Origin: Neoceratodus forsteri
Lineage: Eukaryota > Chordata > Ceratodontiformes > Ceratodontidae
NCBI GenBank assembly: GCA_016271365.2
Contig: CM028130.1
Span: 472,907,501-472,971,500 of the forward strand
DNA length: 64,000 nucleotides
Direction of reading: 5' to 3'
Positions 40,750 to 53,043 of the stretch are shown piece by piece. The number at the start of each line of letters is the position of its first letter. Within the stretch, counting starts at the first letter, position 1. The notes beneath the pieces were generated by a model that worked only from the letters and a program-made list of their open reading frames with translations, did not search any database and was not told the DNA's origin. The translations under genes and the position numbers were made by a program.

Positions 40750-43700
40750 ATGTCCTAATTGTAAGTAAAGTAAGTAAAATGTTTATTTAAAGACGCCCAT
40801 TCCCGGAGGCTCTGGGCGCCGTACAATAAATTAACACATATTCAAAAGCATCAGCAAAATAGCAAAATATAATTACACATACACTTATAAAATTATTAAA
40901 ATACAGAAAATAATCAGCTAAACTCTGATTAAAACCTGAGTTCAGACAATTCTCAATTTAATCCAAAAATGCCTTAGTGAATAGGTGGGCCTTAAGGCGA
41001 GCCTTAAAAGCCTCCAATGTCAGGGCCTCCTTAATCCCAGAAGGGAGCGAGTTCCACAGGACCGGGGTGGCGACACTAAATGCTCTGTCGCCAGCTGATT
41101 TCAACCTCAACCTGGGAACTGCTAGGATGCCCCCATTGGAGGAACGGAGGGGACAAGCCAAGACAGTGAGAATCAGAAGTTCTAACAGGTAACCAGGGCC
41201 CTGACCATGCAGGGCCTTATAGGTGAGAAGCCCCACCTTAAAGAGGATCCTCCACCTGACTGGCAGCTAGTGCAGGTCATGCAACACCGGTGTAATATGG
41301 CAAAATTTAAGTTGCCCAGTAAGTAACCATGCAGCTGCATTCTGCGGAGAGATTCTCCCGTGACCCCCAGATAGAGCGCATTACAGTAGTCAAGCCTCGA
41401 TGTAACCAAGGCATGTATCAAGGTAGGGAAGTCCAGACACAGAACAAGGGGCTTTATCCTGGCGATATTTCTAAGATGGAAAAAACAGGAGCAGACAACA
41501 GAGGAAATCTGTGCCTCCATAGTCAAACTCCTATCAAAAATAATGCCAAGATTTCGCACCCTTAAGGAGGCCTTCAATGAGACGGAACCCAGAACTAGTC
41601 CAGTCCCTGAATCAACAGCCAACCTATCATGCACTCTGTTCGACTCCACTACCAGTACCTCCATCTTATCGGGGTTCAGTTGCAACCAGTTGGATGCCAT
41701 CCAGTCATTAATCTCGGCAAGACAGCTGTTTAGCACATCCACCGGGTTGGATGTTCCTGGGGCAAAGGACAAGTATAGTTGGGTATTATCAGCATAACAA
41801 TGAAAACCCAAACCATACTTCCTAATGACCCCCCCCCCAGGGGCAGCACATGCACTGCAAACAACATAGGGGCCAGAACAGAACCTTCGGGAACTCCACA
41901 AAAAAAGGAGCCTAGCAGAGGAGGAGAAATTCCCCATCACAACCCGTTGTCTCCTATTAGATAAAAAAGACTCAAACCAGCAGATGACAGTGCTGGTGAG
42001 TCTGCAGAGTTCCCCAAGATGGTCAAGCAACACACCATGGTCTACAGTGTCAAAGGCTGAGGAGATATCCAGAAGAACAAGAATTGTCTTGTCTCCCCAT
42101 CTCTAGCCCTGAGGAGGTCATTCTGCACCCGAACAAGTGCGGTTTCTGTGCTATGCCTTGCCCGAAACCCTGACTGGAATTGTTCATACAAATCATGGGT
42201 CAAGAGGTGCTCCTCCAACTGAAGCGCCACTACCTTCTCCACAACCTTCGCTAAAAAGGGAAGGTTGGAGATAGGTCGGTAATTTGCCTTAATCTATGAG
42301 TCCAAAGATGGTTTCTTTAAGAGTGGTCTCACCAGTGCCTCCTTCAAGGCATCAGGAAAGACCCCTTCAGCTAAGGAACACCTGACAATCAGGGCAAACA
42401 CCGGGCCAACGGTGTCCATGCATCTCATCAAGAAACGTGTCGGCACCGGATCCAGTTCACAAAAAGTGTGCCTCAAATTGGTTGCCACCTCAATAACCTC
42501 ACTGGCATCCACTGGTTTAAACTCCCCCCAACCAGGCAGAGTGCACTCAGAATACCTCTGACAACCACTGCCAGCTATAACATTGCTGACTGGAGGAACA
42601 CCCTGCCGAATACTAGACACTATGTCCGAGAAGAACTGAGCAAACTCTTCACATTCGAAGTCTGAAAAAACCTTCTTCGGCTGCAGACAGGCAGGATGAA
42701 GTAACCTATCTACAGTCCGAAAAAGTATAGTTGGTCAGTTCTTCCCAGCAGCAATCTCCCTGGACAGGAATACTGCCTTCTTATGGTTGATTGCCCCCTG
42801 GTATGCATTATAATGCACACACAGGGCCAGTTTGTCCGCATCCAGGCCGGATTTCCTCCAGCAGTGCTCTAACCTCCGACCCTTCCTCTTCATCTCCCTG
42901 AGGTCCCCATCAAACTAAGGAGACCTCAAGTACGAAGATCTGGGACATACGCAGACAGGTGCGAGGGAGTCAATGACGTGAGATAGAATCCTATTATAAG
43001 TCTACCATAGCACCAACGTCTCTGATGCATACATTTCCCACATCAGATAGATCAGCTGCCGCCAGAAAACCCTCTGGGATCAAACCCCGTAAAGGGCGGC
43101 AGCTCATCATCTCAGTAGGGGGAGGGCATCCAGTGGCAGCCCTGAACATGAACTGCACCATGCAAGATCGGACCAAACCACCCGTTAAATCCCGAGATTA
43201 TCTATCTCAAGCCCCACTGAGAACACCAGATCCAACGTGTGGCCACTCTGATGGGTCGCAGCAGAAACAGCTTGTGACAGGCCCAAAGAAGACATAGTTT
43301 GGAGGAGGCTGTAACCAGGCTGAGCAATTCGTCATCAGCCCAAACATTGAAGTCCCCCAGAATAATACATCTGGGTGCCTCCAGTGTTTCACCAGCAATG
43401 AATTCGGCAATCTCCTGCAGAAAATTTCTCACTGTCCCAGGAAGGCGATAAATCAGGAAGATTCTGCACCCTGCACCTGGACCCCCACGAATGGCCATGC
43501 ACCCAGAAGAATCTGGGGCTCCCACTGGGTACACGGTGAAGCCCAAGTCAGATCTAAAACAGACGGCTACACCACCACCTCTACGCTCCTCTCTGGGGCA
43601 GTGCACTACAGTATACCCAGGGGGAACAGCAGCCTCAAAAACTGGACATGCATCATCCCCAACCCAGGTCTCTGTAATGCAAGCCAGGTCGACAGAGGAA

Positions 43701-44050
43701 ACCAGATCCGCAATAATTGCGGTTTTATTCCTAATCGACCTGGCATTGCATAGCACTACCCTCGGGATTTGTGGGAAAGGTAGCCCCACTGGTTACCTGA
43801 CCACACAGTCTAGTGGAAACCCTGGAGACAGGCACCAAACACGTCTGGCCTCTCTCTCGTGCCCGTCATCCAGGGCGCCTCCTGGACCCAATAATCTCGA
43901 TCTTACCACCCTCCACCATGTATGAGGCATCCTCCCAGCCTCTCCAAATCCCTACCTCCTGGCAACGTCTTACCGTAGTATCCGAAACTGGGAGACAGGT
44001 GCATGGCTGAAGATCACGCAGGAGAGATGACCCCTACACAATTCAAGCCC
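40750..44050 (-). mobile_element. L2-like LINE
   Basis: Minus-strand LINE, about 3.3 kb. The 3' end lies at 40750-40950 (plus strand TTTATTTAAAGACGCCCATT, CGGAGGCTCTGGGCG), with a coding remnant 40958-43790. Typical L2 motifs are seen (LDPVPTRFL, YAD.TQLYLSF). No ORF1 is found, so it is probably 5' truncated within about 44050. Confidence 0.85.
40958..43789 (-). pseudogene. L2-like endonuclease/RT remnant
   Basis: Endonuclease at 43789-43202: NARSIRNKTAIIADLV, ITETWVGDDACP, GGGVAVCFRSDLG, IILGDFNVWAD. Middle: FCELDPVPTRFLMRCMD and GVFPDALKEALVRPLLKK (42620-42294). RT: YEQFQSGFRARHSTETAL (42242-42042), then FCSGPYVVC (degraded QGSVLGP box) and FHCYADNTQLYLSF, where YADD has become YADN, so the RT is dead. 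C-terminal VRNLGIIFDRSLTM, TSRLDYCNALYLGV and LWNSLPSGIKEALTLEAFK (41182-40958). Multiple frameshifts separate the blocks. In a live element the protein would nick DNA and copy its RNA at the nick. Confidence 0.85.
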
Positions 44051-45008
44051 CCCCCATGCTCCCCAAACAACCCTTACACATCAGAAATATCTAAACTCTC
44101 TATTAAAACACAAAATCTCCTATCTGTACCACACAATGTTTAGGCTAAGAATCAAACATACTGCAATCCTAATAATAAATCAATCAGCCAAGAGGGAAGA
44201 ATGAGTAGCTAAGAGAGACTATAAGCATCAATAGAACCATTAAACATACAATAGAACAGTTTAAATATCCCCCTTCAATACAATTGAGACCCACTAAGTA
44301 CCATAAATTGCAGAATCATAGGATCCCAAGGTCCTTTAGACTAGTCACATATTTCACCCAAAGAAAACAATCATATAAAGAAAGATCACTGATACAGGAT
44401 AACACCCAATCTCATAACTATTTTGGGCTTTGTCCTGCCCAGTCGTCACCAAAGTAAATAATAATCTGTGTATCTCTATGTAAATCAGATTTTTTGTTGT
44501 TGTCGTTAAGAACTTAAACAGGCTTTTCTCTTCTACATTCATAGCACAGCGTTTTGACATCATACATATGCAGTCTGTTTTAATTTGCACTGAATTCATT
44601 ATGGTATGTGTAGTGTATAATCTTAAATAAAGGGATCAGCACATCCCACAACTCATCTCACACTGAAATGAACACTGAACCTATAAAGGCAATCATTCAA
44701 AGAAATCATTAAAACATGCAAGGAGCTAGGATGAGATCACAACTGCCAAACAGCATTCACTTTGGAATGTGGTCCCATATAGCTTAGCTGGAGGGGGATT
44801 ATCTTTACTCTAATGCAGGGCTGTTGAGCAACATGCACATTTTCAATTTGAAAGAGAAAAATCCAAACTTGTTCTATATGAAAAACAGAGCTACTCCCTA
44901 CCTTTTAAGTGTGTTCCATATTTTACCCTTCAGAAGCCCCTCTGTTTTAGTTGGAGAGGCTTATATATCACATGTAGTGAGATTTTCCAGCAAAACACTT
45001 CATATTAC
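44051..45008. other. No gene recognised
   Basis: AT-rich sequence, possibly host intronic or intergenic DNA. I see no domain, RNA gene or repeat family. The last four bases (TTAC, 45005-45008) are the gypsy target duplication. Confidence 0.6.
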
Positions 45009-46590
45009 TGTAACAGCTCTTTGACTCACCTTGGCTGCTCCGGGGCCCTCAGGGTAGTTCTGAACACACCTCTGAGGGGGCCGGCCTGGGCTCTGCAGTG
45101 ACAGCTCGTGTGGTGCAGTGCCTCCACCTGGGGTAATGGCAAGGAAATTCTGTGGATAAAGAACAGGTTACCACCCCCCAGGAACTAGTACCCTGCCCCA
45201 ACAATATGTTCCCCACACAAATTACAGTTTCCACACTATGGCCCCGCACCCCCCAGCAGCACTCTTCAATAACACAGGGACAGTGAATGAAATGCAAACA
45301 GTAAACTTATTTATTGGGGAAGGGGAACAAGGAGGAGAATATCAAACACAATTCACTCTAGGCACAATATCTACCTCAGAGTCGACCCTTCTCACCACCC
45401 CCTGGGTGCACCTAGATTGTCCCTGTGCAGTGGTGCAGGCCTGGGGTCTTTTGTCAGGGCCCAGTTAAACACAACACATGTTGAATTGATTATGTTATAC
45501 TGGCAGACTTGAGTGTCTCTTAATAGAGGTGGAATGATTTACCCCCAGAATCATATCTGACTAGCTAACTAAAAGATTCCCCAGATCCACAACTCGGGGT
45601 ACTCATGGTTTGCAGTCCACTCTGGGGGTTCACAGCCAGTTGCATTGCATGGTACCATGGAGGTTTTGACGTAGGTGGTGCACCACTGGTGGGGAAAATA
45701 AACTTGATGGTTCCAGGGATGATAAGCTTCGCCTGCCTGGCCTTGCCAGCTTCACCTACGGGCCTTTGTATACAGACTTCACACAGGCAGGCCTGTTTTG
45801 TCCTTCAACCCAGTGCGTCGATGTCTTCAGTCCAGGGAACCAAGTTTGCTTATGTTCCCCAAACCCCTTCCAAGCATGCAGGACCACCCTCAGGACCAAT
45901 GCAGGGCAGTAGTGCTTCCACAGTCTCAAGATCTACAGCCCCTCACCTTGAGGATACTTTCATAGCATGTTGGGTCCTGTTGCAGCAACTTGGATCAACA
46001 CTTGCAGACTCTCCCCTGGCTGAAATGTCCACCTCACTTAATGATTTCTGTGCTGTGGGGTGCAGGGATTATTTTCAAAGTCCATAGCCCATCTCTTATT
46101 TTCTCAATTAAACTGAAGCCCAAACTAGCTGGGCTGCTATAAACTCTGCTTTTCTCTAACCTGCTTCAGTCTCACAAGCAGCTACTTTTCCTCCTGCACT
46201 CAGCTTGGCAGATGGAGGTAGGCAGGGTTTGCACAGCCAGTTAGACTGTATTCATGAGAGCAGTCTCTCCTCTCACATCCACCCTGCAGTTCCTCTCGAC
46301 CTCCAGCCCCTTTTCGGTGCCAAAAAACAGCCTTATATTTCCCCTGAGCAGCCTCTCTATTATTGGCTACAACTCCCCAGGTGACTCCAGGCTGCATCTT
46401 GGTATTTTCCTAGCAGCAACCAGTCTGTAGTTCTTTAGGGAGCTGCCCTTTTGTCTTCCTGGCAGGCTCCCTGAAGTGGGGCCCCAGATTATTTAATTTA
46501 ACCCATAAAACCACAGCCGTTCGGAGGACGCCTGGCAGTGGGTCAGAGGGTCGTAGCCCTACCAGGTAAGCCCGAATTGGGGGGCTTACA
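45009..46590 (-). repeat. Gypsy 3' LTR
   Basis: 1582 bp; begins TGTAACAGCTCTTTGACTC and ends GGGGCTTACA on the plus strand. It aligns over its length with 53044-54627. Open plus-strand frames inside it are chance. Confidence 0.92.
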
Positions 46591-47530
46591 CACTACCCTG
46601 GTTAAATGCTAGATGCCCCGACAAGCCACTCTATTAACCAACATTTCAACATGCACTTTTCTAACTAGATACCTGATTCCTAACTAACACCAGCAATAAT
46701 CACATATTCATCACATCTGGCATCTCACCAATGATATCTGTTCAAACAAACACAGGTTAACTATATACAGGTAACTACAGGTATGCACATACACCTTCCC
46801 ACCCGATCCATTGGGCAACACCGTGGTGGATAAAGAACAGGAACCACAGGCTTGTGAATAACATGGAGAGGAAGGTTGGAGGAGACACCCAGGGTATCAT
46901 ATGTAAGTTTGACAATGGGCCTGGGCTGTCTTGCCATCCTCCTAGGCAAAGCTGTGTCAGGTATGAGAATCTCCCGAGGAATAACGAGCAACCCCACCTG
47001 GCTAGGTTCTACAGTCCACCCTGGGGCCTGGTCAGGTACCGCCACACTACTTTGATCCTGCTCCGGGGCTGGCACAAGAGCAGGGCAAGGGGTGTCCAGT
47101 GCATCAACCACAGGTTTGGGGGGGGCCCAATCATTGTCATTTTCCATAACAATGTCCACGTTAGGCTCTTGCGTAAGGATCACGGTCCCATCTCAGGAAT
47201 GAAAGGCATGGCATTTGGATTAAAGGAGAAGTGAGAATCTGGAGGGTCGTACTGGTGGATGGAGGTAAGTTTAGACAGTACCATTCCCACGAGGACTGGG
47301 GTAACTCAGAACTTGGCTCACAAGGACAAAGTTCAAGCTCCACCTCCTCACTTTCTTCAGAAGAACTGCTGGCAGGCCGCTCAGGAGGCTCAGTTGGACC
47401 AGTGTTCAGGTTTACTGTGGTCCACACGGGGGGGGGGGGCATATCTACAGCAGAATCATTTCTGTGAGTCTGCTCAGAAAATGCAGTTGGACCTGTATTC
47501 AGGTTCAATGTGTTCTTTTCAAGAGGCATG
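46591..47530 (-). pseudogene. Gypsy pol C-terminal tail
   Basis: The minus strand after the integrase encodes a Pro/Ser/Glu-rich segment (NLNTGPTEPPERPASSSSEE at about 47420), then ILTQEPNVDIV and finally ALPRRMARQPRPIVKLTYD (46950), resembling the R-R-x-R-x-R-x-P-x-x-x-L-T-Y-D end of vertebrate gypsy pol proteins. Frames change at least once. Function of the tail is unknown. Confidence 0.7.
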
Positions 47531-47559
47531 GATGGGCTGAGCTTTGTTGTCTTTTCGGA

Positions 47560-48860
47560 GCAGCCTGACTATGTGTCATGGGCCATCTTGCAACTGGAAG
47601 TTTAGGACCAGGGTCAGGCACAATCTCGCTGATGGCGAGTAGGTGGTTTCAGTGGACAGTCTTTCCTAGACCCCGACCTTGCTCTTGTTTGATTCGGTAC
47701 ACTGGTATTTCTGGTAGCTTCAAAATCAGTGTAACTTTCTGGGGCCCTACCGATCTTGAAGCTTGTGTTTGCCTTGCAACCCCAAGTTTCGAAGCAGAAC
47801 ATGATCCCCCACTTGCAACTCTTGATTACGAGCTCTGTGGTCATATCTCTGCTTGTTACTCTGATTACTGCGAGCTGCGGCTTCAGACGCCAGCTGGTAT
47901 GCGTTTTTAAGTTGCTCTCTTAACTGATGTGTATACTCCAGGTAGGTTCGATGGGATGTGCCGTCAACGGACACACTAAAACAAAAATCAACGGGCAGCC
48001 GGGCTTCTTGACCAAACATGAGGTAGAAAGGAGAGCATTGGGTGGCATCAGTCTTGGTGCAATTGTATGCATGCACCAGACAGCTTACTTTCTGACTCCA
48101 GTTTGCTTTGTCGGCTGGGTCCAGGGTACCCAACATGTTCAGCAGAGTTCAGTTGAAGCGCTTGGGTTGAGGGTCTCCTTGGGGGTGGTATGGTGTGGTG
48201 TAAGATTTCTTTATACTGTATGTGGCCAAGAACTCTTTCACTAGTCGACTTTCAAAATCTTGGCCTTGATCGGAGTGAACTCTCTTTGGGATGCCATAGT
48301 GCTGTATAAACTGCTGCAACACTTTGACCACAGTGCTAGCCTTTTGATCTTTGGAGGAAAATGCCTGGGCGTACCAGGTATACTGATCAGTAATAACTAG
48401 AATATTAGCTATGTTTTTGCTGTCAGGCTGGAGGGACAAAAAATCCATGCAGACTAAGTTGAGGAGCCCACTGGTACTAATGTTGACTAGAGGAGCAGCT
48501 CACTTTGTCTGTGTTTTCCTCTGTATGCACCGCAGGCAGCTTTTACAGTTTTTCTACATCAGTCTTCATACAGGGGCCAGTAAAACCATGCTCTACACAG
48601 ATCTAGGATACGTTCATAACCCAGGTGACCCATGTCATCATGCAGGGACTTTAGGACTACATCACGATACCCCTGTGGCAGTACCAGCTGAAACTTGGAA
48701 CGTCCAGGGTCGTCTTTGTCATGTACTTTTCACAGTAACAGTCTATCTATTAGAACTAGCTTTCCCCATTCTCTCAACAGGTGTTTGGTATCTGGGTGAC
48801 ATCTGTACACTTGGTCAGCTATATGTCTTTTTTCCAGGGCCCAGATTAGGTCTTAGATAG
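47560..48860 (-). pseudogene. Gypsy integrase remnant
   Basis: The N-terminal zinc-binding part (about 48660-48530) has LHDDMGHLGYERIL followed by cysteines (HHCC type). The core has VCMDFLSLQPDSKNIANIL, VITDQYTWY and RVHSDQGQDFESRLVKEF (both Asp visible), then TTPYHPQGDPQPKRFN, where the usual catalytic Glu of xxERFN is Lys. LVHAYNCTKTDATQCSPFYL and MFGQEARLPVDF follow (48136-47950). The C-terminal domain has GDHVLLRNLGL and KTVH.NHLL. The changed Glu and a stop after KRFN make this integrase inactive. It would have joined cDNA ends to target DNA. Confidence 0.85.
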
Positions 48861-49120
48861 CAGGGTCATTTCTCTGCACCTGCCGTAGTTGAGGCTTACT
48901 GGGTTGGGGCAGTGAAGACATGTTCAGCCCAGTGTAATTCAGATATGCCGGTAGGATAGCTTCAGGAGAGGGCCCCAGCATTTCTGTGGATCTGGTAGGG
49001 TTCACAACTAAATCATCAGCAGGCAAGACAAACTTGGAACACAACACTTGAACCACAGCACTCTCAATTTAAATGGGGGGGGGGTCAGAGGCATCACCAT
49101 GCAAGCGTCTTGACAAAGCA

Positions 49121-49840
49121 TCAGTGTCTGTTAGTTCGCCCGCTTCGATACTCGAGGCTGGAATTATAGGTGGAGAGAGCAGAGAGCCATCGGTGTCCTG
49201 CAGCATCCAGTTTAGCGGTCATGGTGACATTGGTCAGGGGGTTGCTGTCTGTTCTGACTGTAAAAGGAACCCCATACAAGTATTTGTGGAACTTGTCAGT
49301 CATGGTCCACTTTAATGCCAGAAATTCCAGTTTATGCATCGGGTAGTTTCTTTCAGAAGGTGTCAAACTACAGCTAGCGAATGTCACTGGCCTATGCCCT
49401 TTGGGATACTCCTGATATAGCACAGCTCCCAAGCCATTTAGACTGGCATCAGCGTGGAGAATATAAGGTTTGTTAGAGTTAGCAAATGCCAAAACAAGGG
49501 CCTCACTTAATCTCCGAATTATCTCCCGGAAAGCAGCTTCGCATTCAGCAGTCCACCATTCTTCAAAAGATTCACCAACTTGCAAGTACTCCTTTTCCAG
49601 GCTTGTCCTGGACCCTGGGCTCTCTTCTTCTGGTTAGCTGGCGGATAACCTTGCATCAAATCATTAAGTGGGTGTATCACCATCAAGTAGCCCTTTACGA
49701 AGTGACAGTAGTAGCCACAGAACCCCCAAAAGGACTGCAGAGCCCTTAAGTTGGTGGGCCTGAGCCAGGTGGTGAGGGCCTCCACTTTAGCTGGATTAGT
49801 TTGCACACCCTCTGCTGAGACGATGTGCCCCACATACTTG
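49121..49840 (-). pseudogene. Gypsy RNase H and RT connection
   Basis: 49833-49560 carries the RT connection: GHIVSAEGVQTNPAKVEALT, FWGFCGYYCHFVKGY. After a frame change, 49585-49121 holds RNase H: YILHADASLNGLGAVLYQE (first Asp), NYPMHKLEFLALKWTM (Glu), YLYGVPFTVRTDSNPLTNV (Asp) and RWLSALSTYNSSLEYR. Acidic residues are conserved. It removes the RNA strand during cDNA synthesis in active copies. Confidence 0.86.
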
Positions 49841-50510
49841 ACCGCTGGCTGGCAGAACTGGCACTTGTCAATTGATACCTTCAGGCCAAACTCTTCCAGT
49901 CGAATCCAGAACCTTCATTAACTGGGTCTCATGTTCTTCCAGGGTACGACCGAATATGATCAAGTCATCTAGGTGGACAATAACTTTGAGCAAGTTCATA
50001 TCCCCCACAGCCTTCTCCATCAAGCACAGGAAAGTGGCCAGTGATCTGGATATTCCCTGTGGCATATGCTCAAACTGGTAGAACCCCATCAGGAAGATAA
50101 AAGCAGTTTTTTCTTTGTTCTCCTCTGCCATGGGGATTTGATAATAGCTGCTCCTGAGATCCAACACACAGATCCACTGGCTCCCGGACAGGCTGGCCAA
50201 GGCATCTTCTACCGGGGACACAGTGTATTGATCTGGGATGGTCTTCTTGTTTAGCGTGCGATAGTGTATGCACATCCTCATGGCTCCACTCTTCTTCCAG
50301 GCCACTACACTGGGGGAGGCATAAGGGCTCCGGGACTCGGTTATTATGCCGGCATCCAATAACTCCTGCAGGTGTTGCTGTACATCCTCAATGTACCCCC
50401 TGGGCCAACCTCTGAGACCTCTCTCGGAAAGATCGCTCATCCTTCAGACAAATCCGATGCTCTTCGCCTTCCATACACCCCATGTCCCACTCATGCAGCG
50501 AGAAGACCTT
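49841..50510 (-). pseudogene. Gypsy reverse transcriptase remnant
   Basis: The open frame 50440-49868 covers the RT fingers and palm: LQELLDAGIITESRSPYASP, VVAWKKSGAMRMCIHYRTLN, CVLDLRSSYYQIPM (first Asp), FYQFEHMPQGIS and VIVHLDDLIIFGRTLEE (both motif C Asp). Ordinary gypsy reads DYRxLN and MPFGL at two of these sites; here HYR and MPQGI have drifted. The frame breaks after TQLMKVLD near 49920. Confidence 0.87.
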
Positions 50511-51137
50511 TCACCCCTTGGCCAATTTTTGACTTAGGATCCAACAGTAACTGGCGGGTATAGGGGAATCACCAAGCTCAAACCGATTTGGATCTATCTC
50601 TTCTTCAGTGGCTACCATTGGGTTCACTGCAATTACACTGTCACACTGGCAGATACTTGCCAACACTTGACCCTTTCGGATGACTCTGGATTTCCCTGAT
50701 TCATTTCGGACCCTCACCGTAACATGCCTGGCCCAGTGTGTATCTGGAGAAGGCAGCACTCCTCTTTGCACCAGCAGCCTCTTGGGTAAACTGTCAGGCG
50801 GTGGAGCGTCGATGATGAAGGCATGTCCTTGGGGTGGCTGAGCAAACTGCACAATTCCCACAACTTGGCACTTTGAACTTGGAGGCAGAATCAGTTCTTT
50901 TCCATCCACTAGGCACACTACACCAACACCCTCTTCCACTGTTGTCTTTGCATTTGCCACAGTCAAGCCCACTTTCTTTACCACAGCTTTTACCAGAGGG
51001 TTCACTAGCTCATCAGTCCCACCTCTTTTGGCACACTTCTTCGCCAGCCTTCCAAACATATCAGCATTTGTCCCAATTAATACTGGTGTGTTGGTCATCC
51101 CTTGTGGCTCCAGACATATCAAAGCCAAAGTCTCCAT
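50511..51137 (-). CDS. Gypsy pol segment between protease and RT
   Basis: A 208-codon open frame with DELVNPLVKAVVKKVGL, GRLAKKC and a C-terminal NRFELGDSPIPASYCW. It continues from the protease and leads into the RT. I recognise no enzymatic motif. Similar Val/Pro-rich spacers occur in vertebrate gypsy polyproteins. Probably part of a larger gag-pol frame with a stop or shift at each end. Confidence 0.6.
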   Translation of the reverse strand: METLALICLEPQGMTNTPVLIGTNADMFGRLAKKCAKRGGTDELVNPLVKAVVKKVGLTVANAKTTVEEGVGVVCLVDGKELILPPSSKCQVVGIVQFAQPPQGHAFIIDAPPPDSLPKRLLVQRGVLPSPDTHWARHVTVRVRNESGKSRVIRKGQVLASICQCDSVIAVNPMVATEEEIDPNRFELGDSPIPASYCWILSQKLAKG

Positions 51138-51480
51138 GGTGGGGTGCTCTTTGGGACCCTTGAAGATGAAAGCTATTCATACCAGGCAATAACCATCATA
51201 GGGCTAATCTGAACTACCTGTCCCCCACAGTGACAAACCAGACAGGGGCAGGAGGGGCAAATGCTGCAAATGTCTGTTATAGAAAGTCCAGTGAATGATG
51301 GTGACCTGTGACCCATTATTCAGTAGAATGAAACAAGGCACTCCCTCCAGCAAGATTTCTGCATCAGCCTGGGGGCCAATTAGGACTGGTGGCACCTGGC
51401 TAGTGGGGGGAACTTGGGGATCAGTCCACTTGGTGTTGCAATGCAATGGCTGGGGCCCAGGTAGCTCCATTACTGGTCCC
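51138..51480 (-). pseudogene. Gypsy aspartic protease remnant
   Basis: 51470-51204 includes VPPVLIGPQADAEILLEG and CFILLNNGSQVTIIH. Retroelement proteases have L-L/V-D-T/S-G-S at this place; NNGS means the catalytic Asp is Asn, so the protease is inactive. It would have cut the polyprotein during particle maturation. Confidence 0.8.
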
Positions 51481-52942
51481 CACTGGCGTTTCCCTGTTTC
51501 ACTATCATTTTTCAGCCACTAACTGTGGATTTTCAGCATCAAGGCAACCACGCCCAGTATGACCATCTTGTCTGCATTTGCAACAGAACCTGTACTTTCA
51601 AGGCCCAAGGGGTATTTGTGGTCTAGGCCTGGGGCAGAATATTGAGCAGACTGCCGCCTAGGCTCGGATACAATAACACTTTGCAAGGGCTGGGACTCCC
51701 ATGCCAGCTGCAAGGCCTTCACACAGTCTTTTATTTCTCAGAACTCTGCCATAATAGGGGTGGGAGGTGTTTCTCTCATTCCCTTGAAGTCCTGCACACA
51801 ATCTCTTAACTCTTTCAGCACGTTCCCCAACTCCAAGGAGCAAGACCGTTCTGCAGGGTTTGTGGTTTAGGGTTGCAGGGCGGCACTGGTGGCTGCGGAC
51901 ATCTGCAGTGAGTCGACAACATCTCCCTGAGCTTCCTCCTCCTTCACCTCATTCAACAACTGTTTGAAAGACGGGGGAGTTTGTTTCTGGTCCCTTAATC
52001 GGAGGGAGATTAGAGTCAATCGGGAGTGAAAAGCCCTCCTAAGGATCTAGTCAAGTCTCATCTTAGCTACTTGCTCTGGGGACTCTCTACCATCCTCTGC
52101 AATCTTACGCACCACAGCCTTCACCCTGGTGATGTACTGAGACAACTTTTCACCATACTGCTGCATGGTGCCCCACAATTGAAACAGGATGGCCTCTCTT
52201 TTCTAGACATTTCCAAAGGTGCTTTTCAAAATGGCCACATGGTCATCTGCGGTACAGTTAGGCTGGCTGGTCCATAGGACCGAATCACATCAAAAACCAT
52301 GCTTTTAAGCTTTCAACAACCTTCTTGCGTTTTTCCTCATCCGAACACCTCCAGACTTAGACCATTTGGGCAGCCTGACTTATCCAGGATGAAGTCATCT
52401 TCCCCAGCTGGCTTGGGGATTGCCCCTGAGAAGGTACGCAGTCATCTGTACTGCTCATATGGTGCCACTACACAGGTGTCACTCCACTGGACAGCACTAT
52501 AGGGGACAGCCCCCCTCCAGGGAACATAGCCTGAAGGTCTTTCAAGGACTTCCCTTCACTAGCTAGCAGGGAGTCCAGTTTAGCTTCAAAACTCCCTGGG
52601 TCATGGGGCGGGGGGGTTCTTAGGGGGTGGACTACCAGGAGGTGGACTAGCCCGACTCCATCTCTTCAGCACCACCCATGTCTCCTGAAACCCTTCCAGT
52701 GTCACAGTAGGGGATAGGTCAACAGCACCTAAATCCTTGTCTGTCTCTATTATTAACTCCCTAAGCCCAGTGCTGGGGTTCTTGGTCACCCTTTGATTTT
52801 TCATTCTCCCACACTCTGTCAAGGCTCCATCTAACACTTCAAAGTCTTTTGTCCATCCCCCAGTCACATTCTTTAACAACAGCATCCTCTGGGGGTCAAG
52901 GCCCTTAAACGCACACCAGTCCTCTACTTCAAGGAATGCCAT
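51481..52942 (-). pseudogene. Gypsy gag remnant with zinc knuckle
   Basis: The N terminus is at 52942-52601 (MAFLEVEDWCAFKGLDPQRM, then acidic and Pro-rich). The middle is broken by many stops. Near 51595-51555 the strand encodes CCKCRQDGHTGRGC, a CX2CX4HX4C zinc knuckle for RNA binding, followed by LDAENPQLVAEK and a stop. The knuckle next to the protease is the standard gag/pol boundary. Confidence 0.78.
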
Positions 52943-53043
52943 TTTGTTTAACCCAACCTGGGGGGGGGGGATACACCAACATTTTCAAACTGCAATTTCT
53001 GGGATAACCTCTAGGGGCAGCAAATCCCAGCACTGCCTTCACT

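Noticed and set aside
45605..46087. 160-codon plus-strand frame, repeated as 167 codons at 53642-54145
   Set aside because: Both lie at the same place in the two LTRs, antisense to the element. The similarity is due to LTR duplication, with indels changing the frame; no domain.
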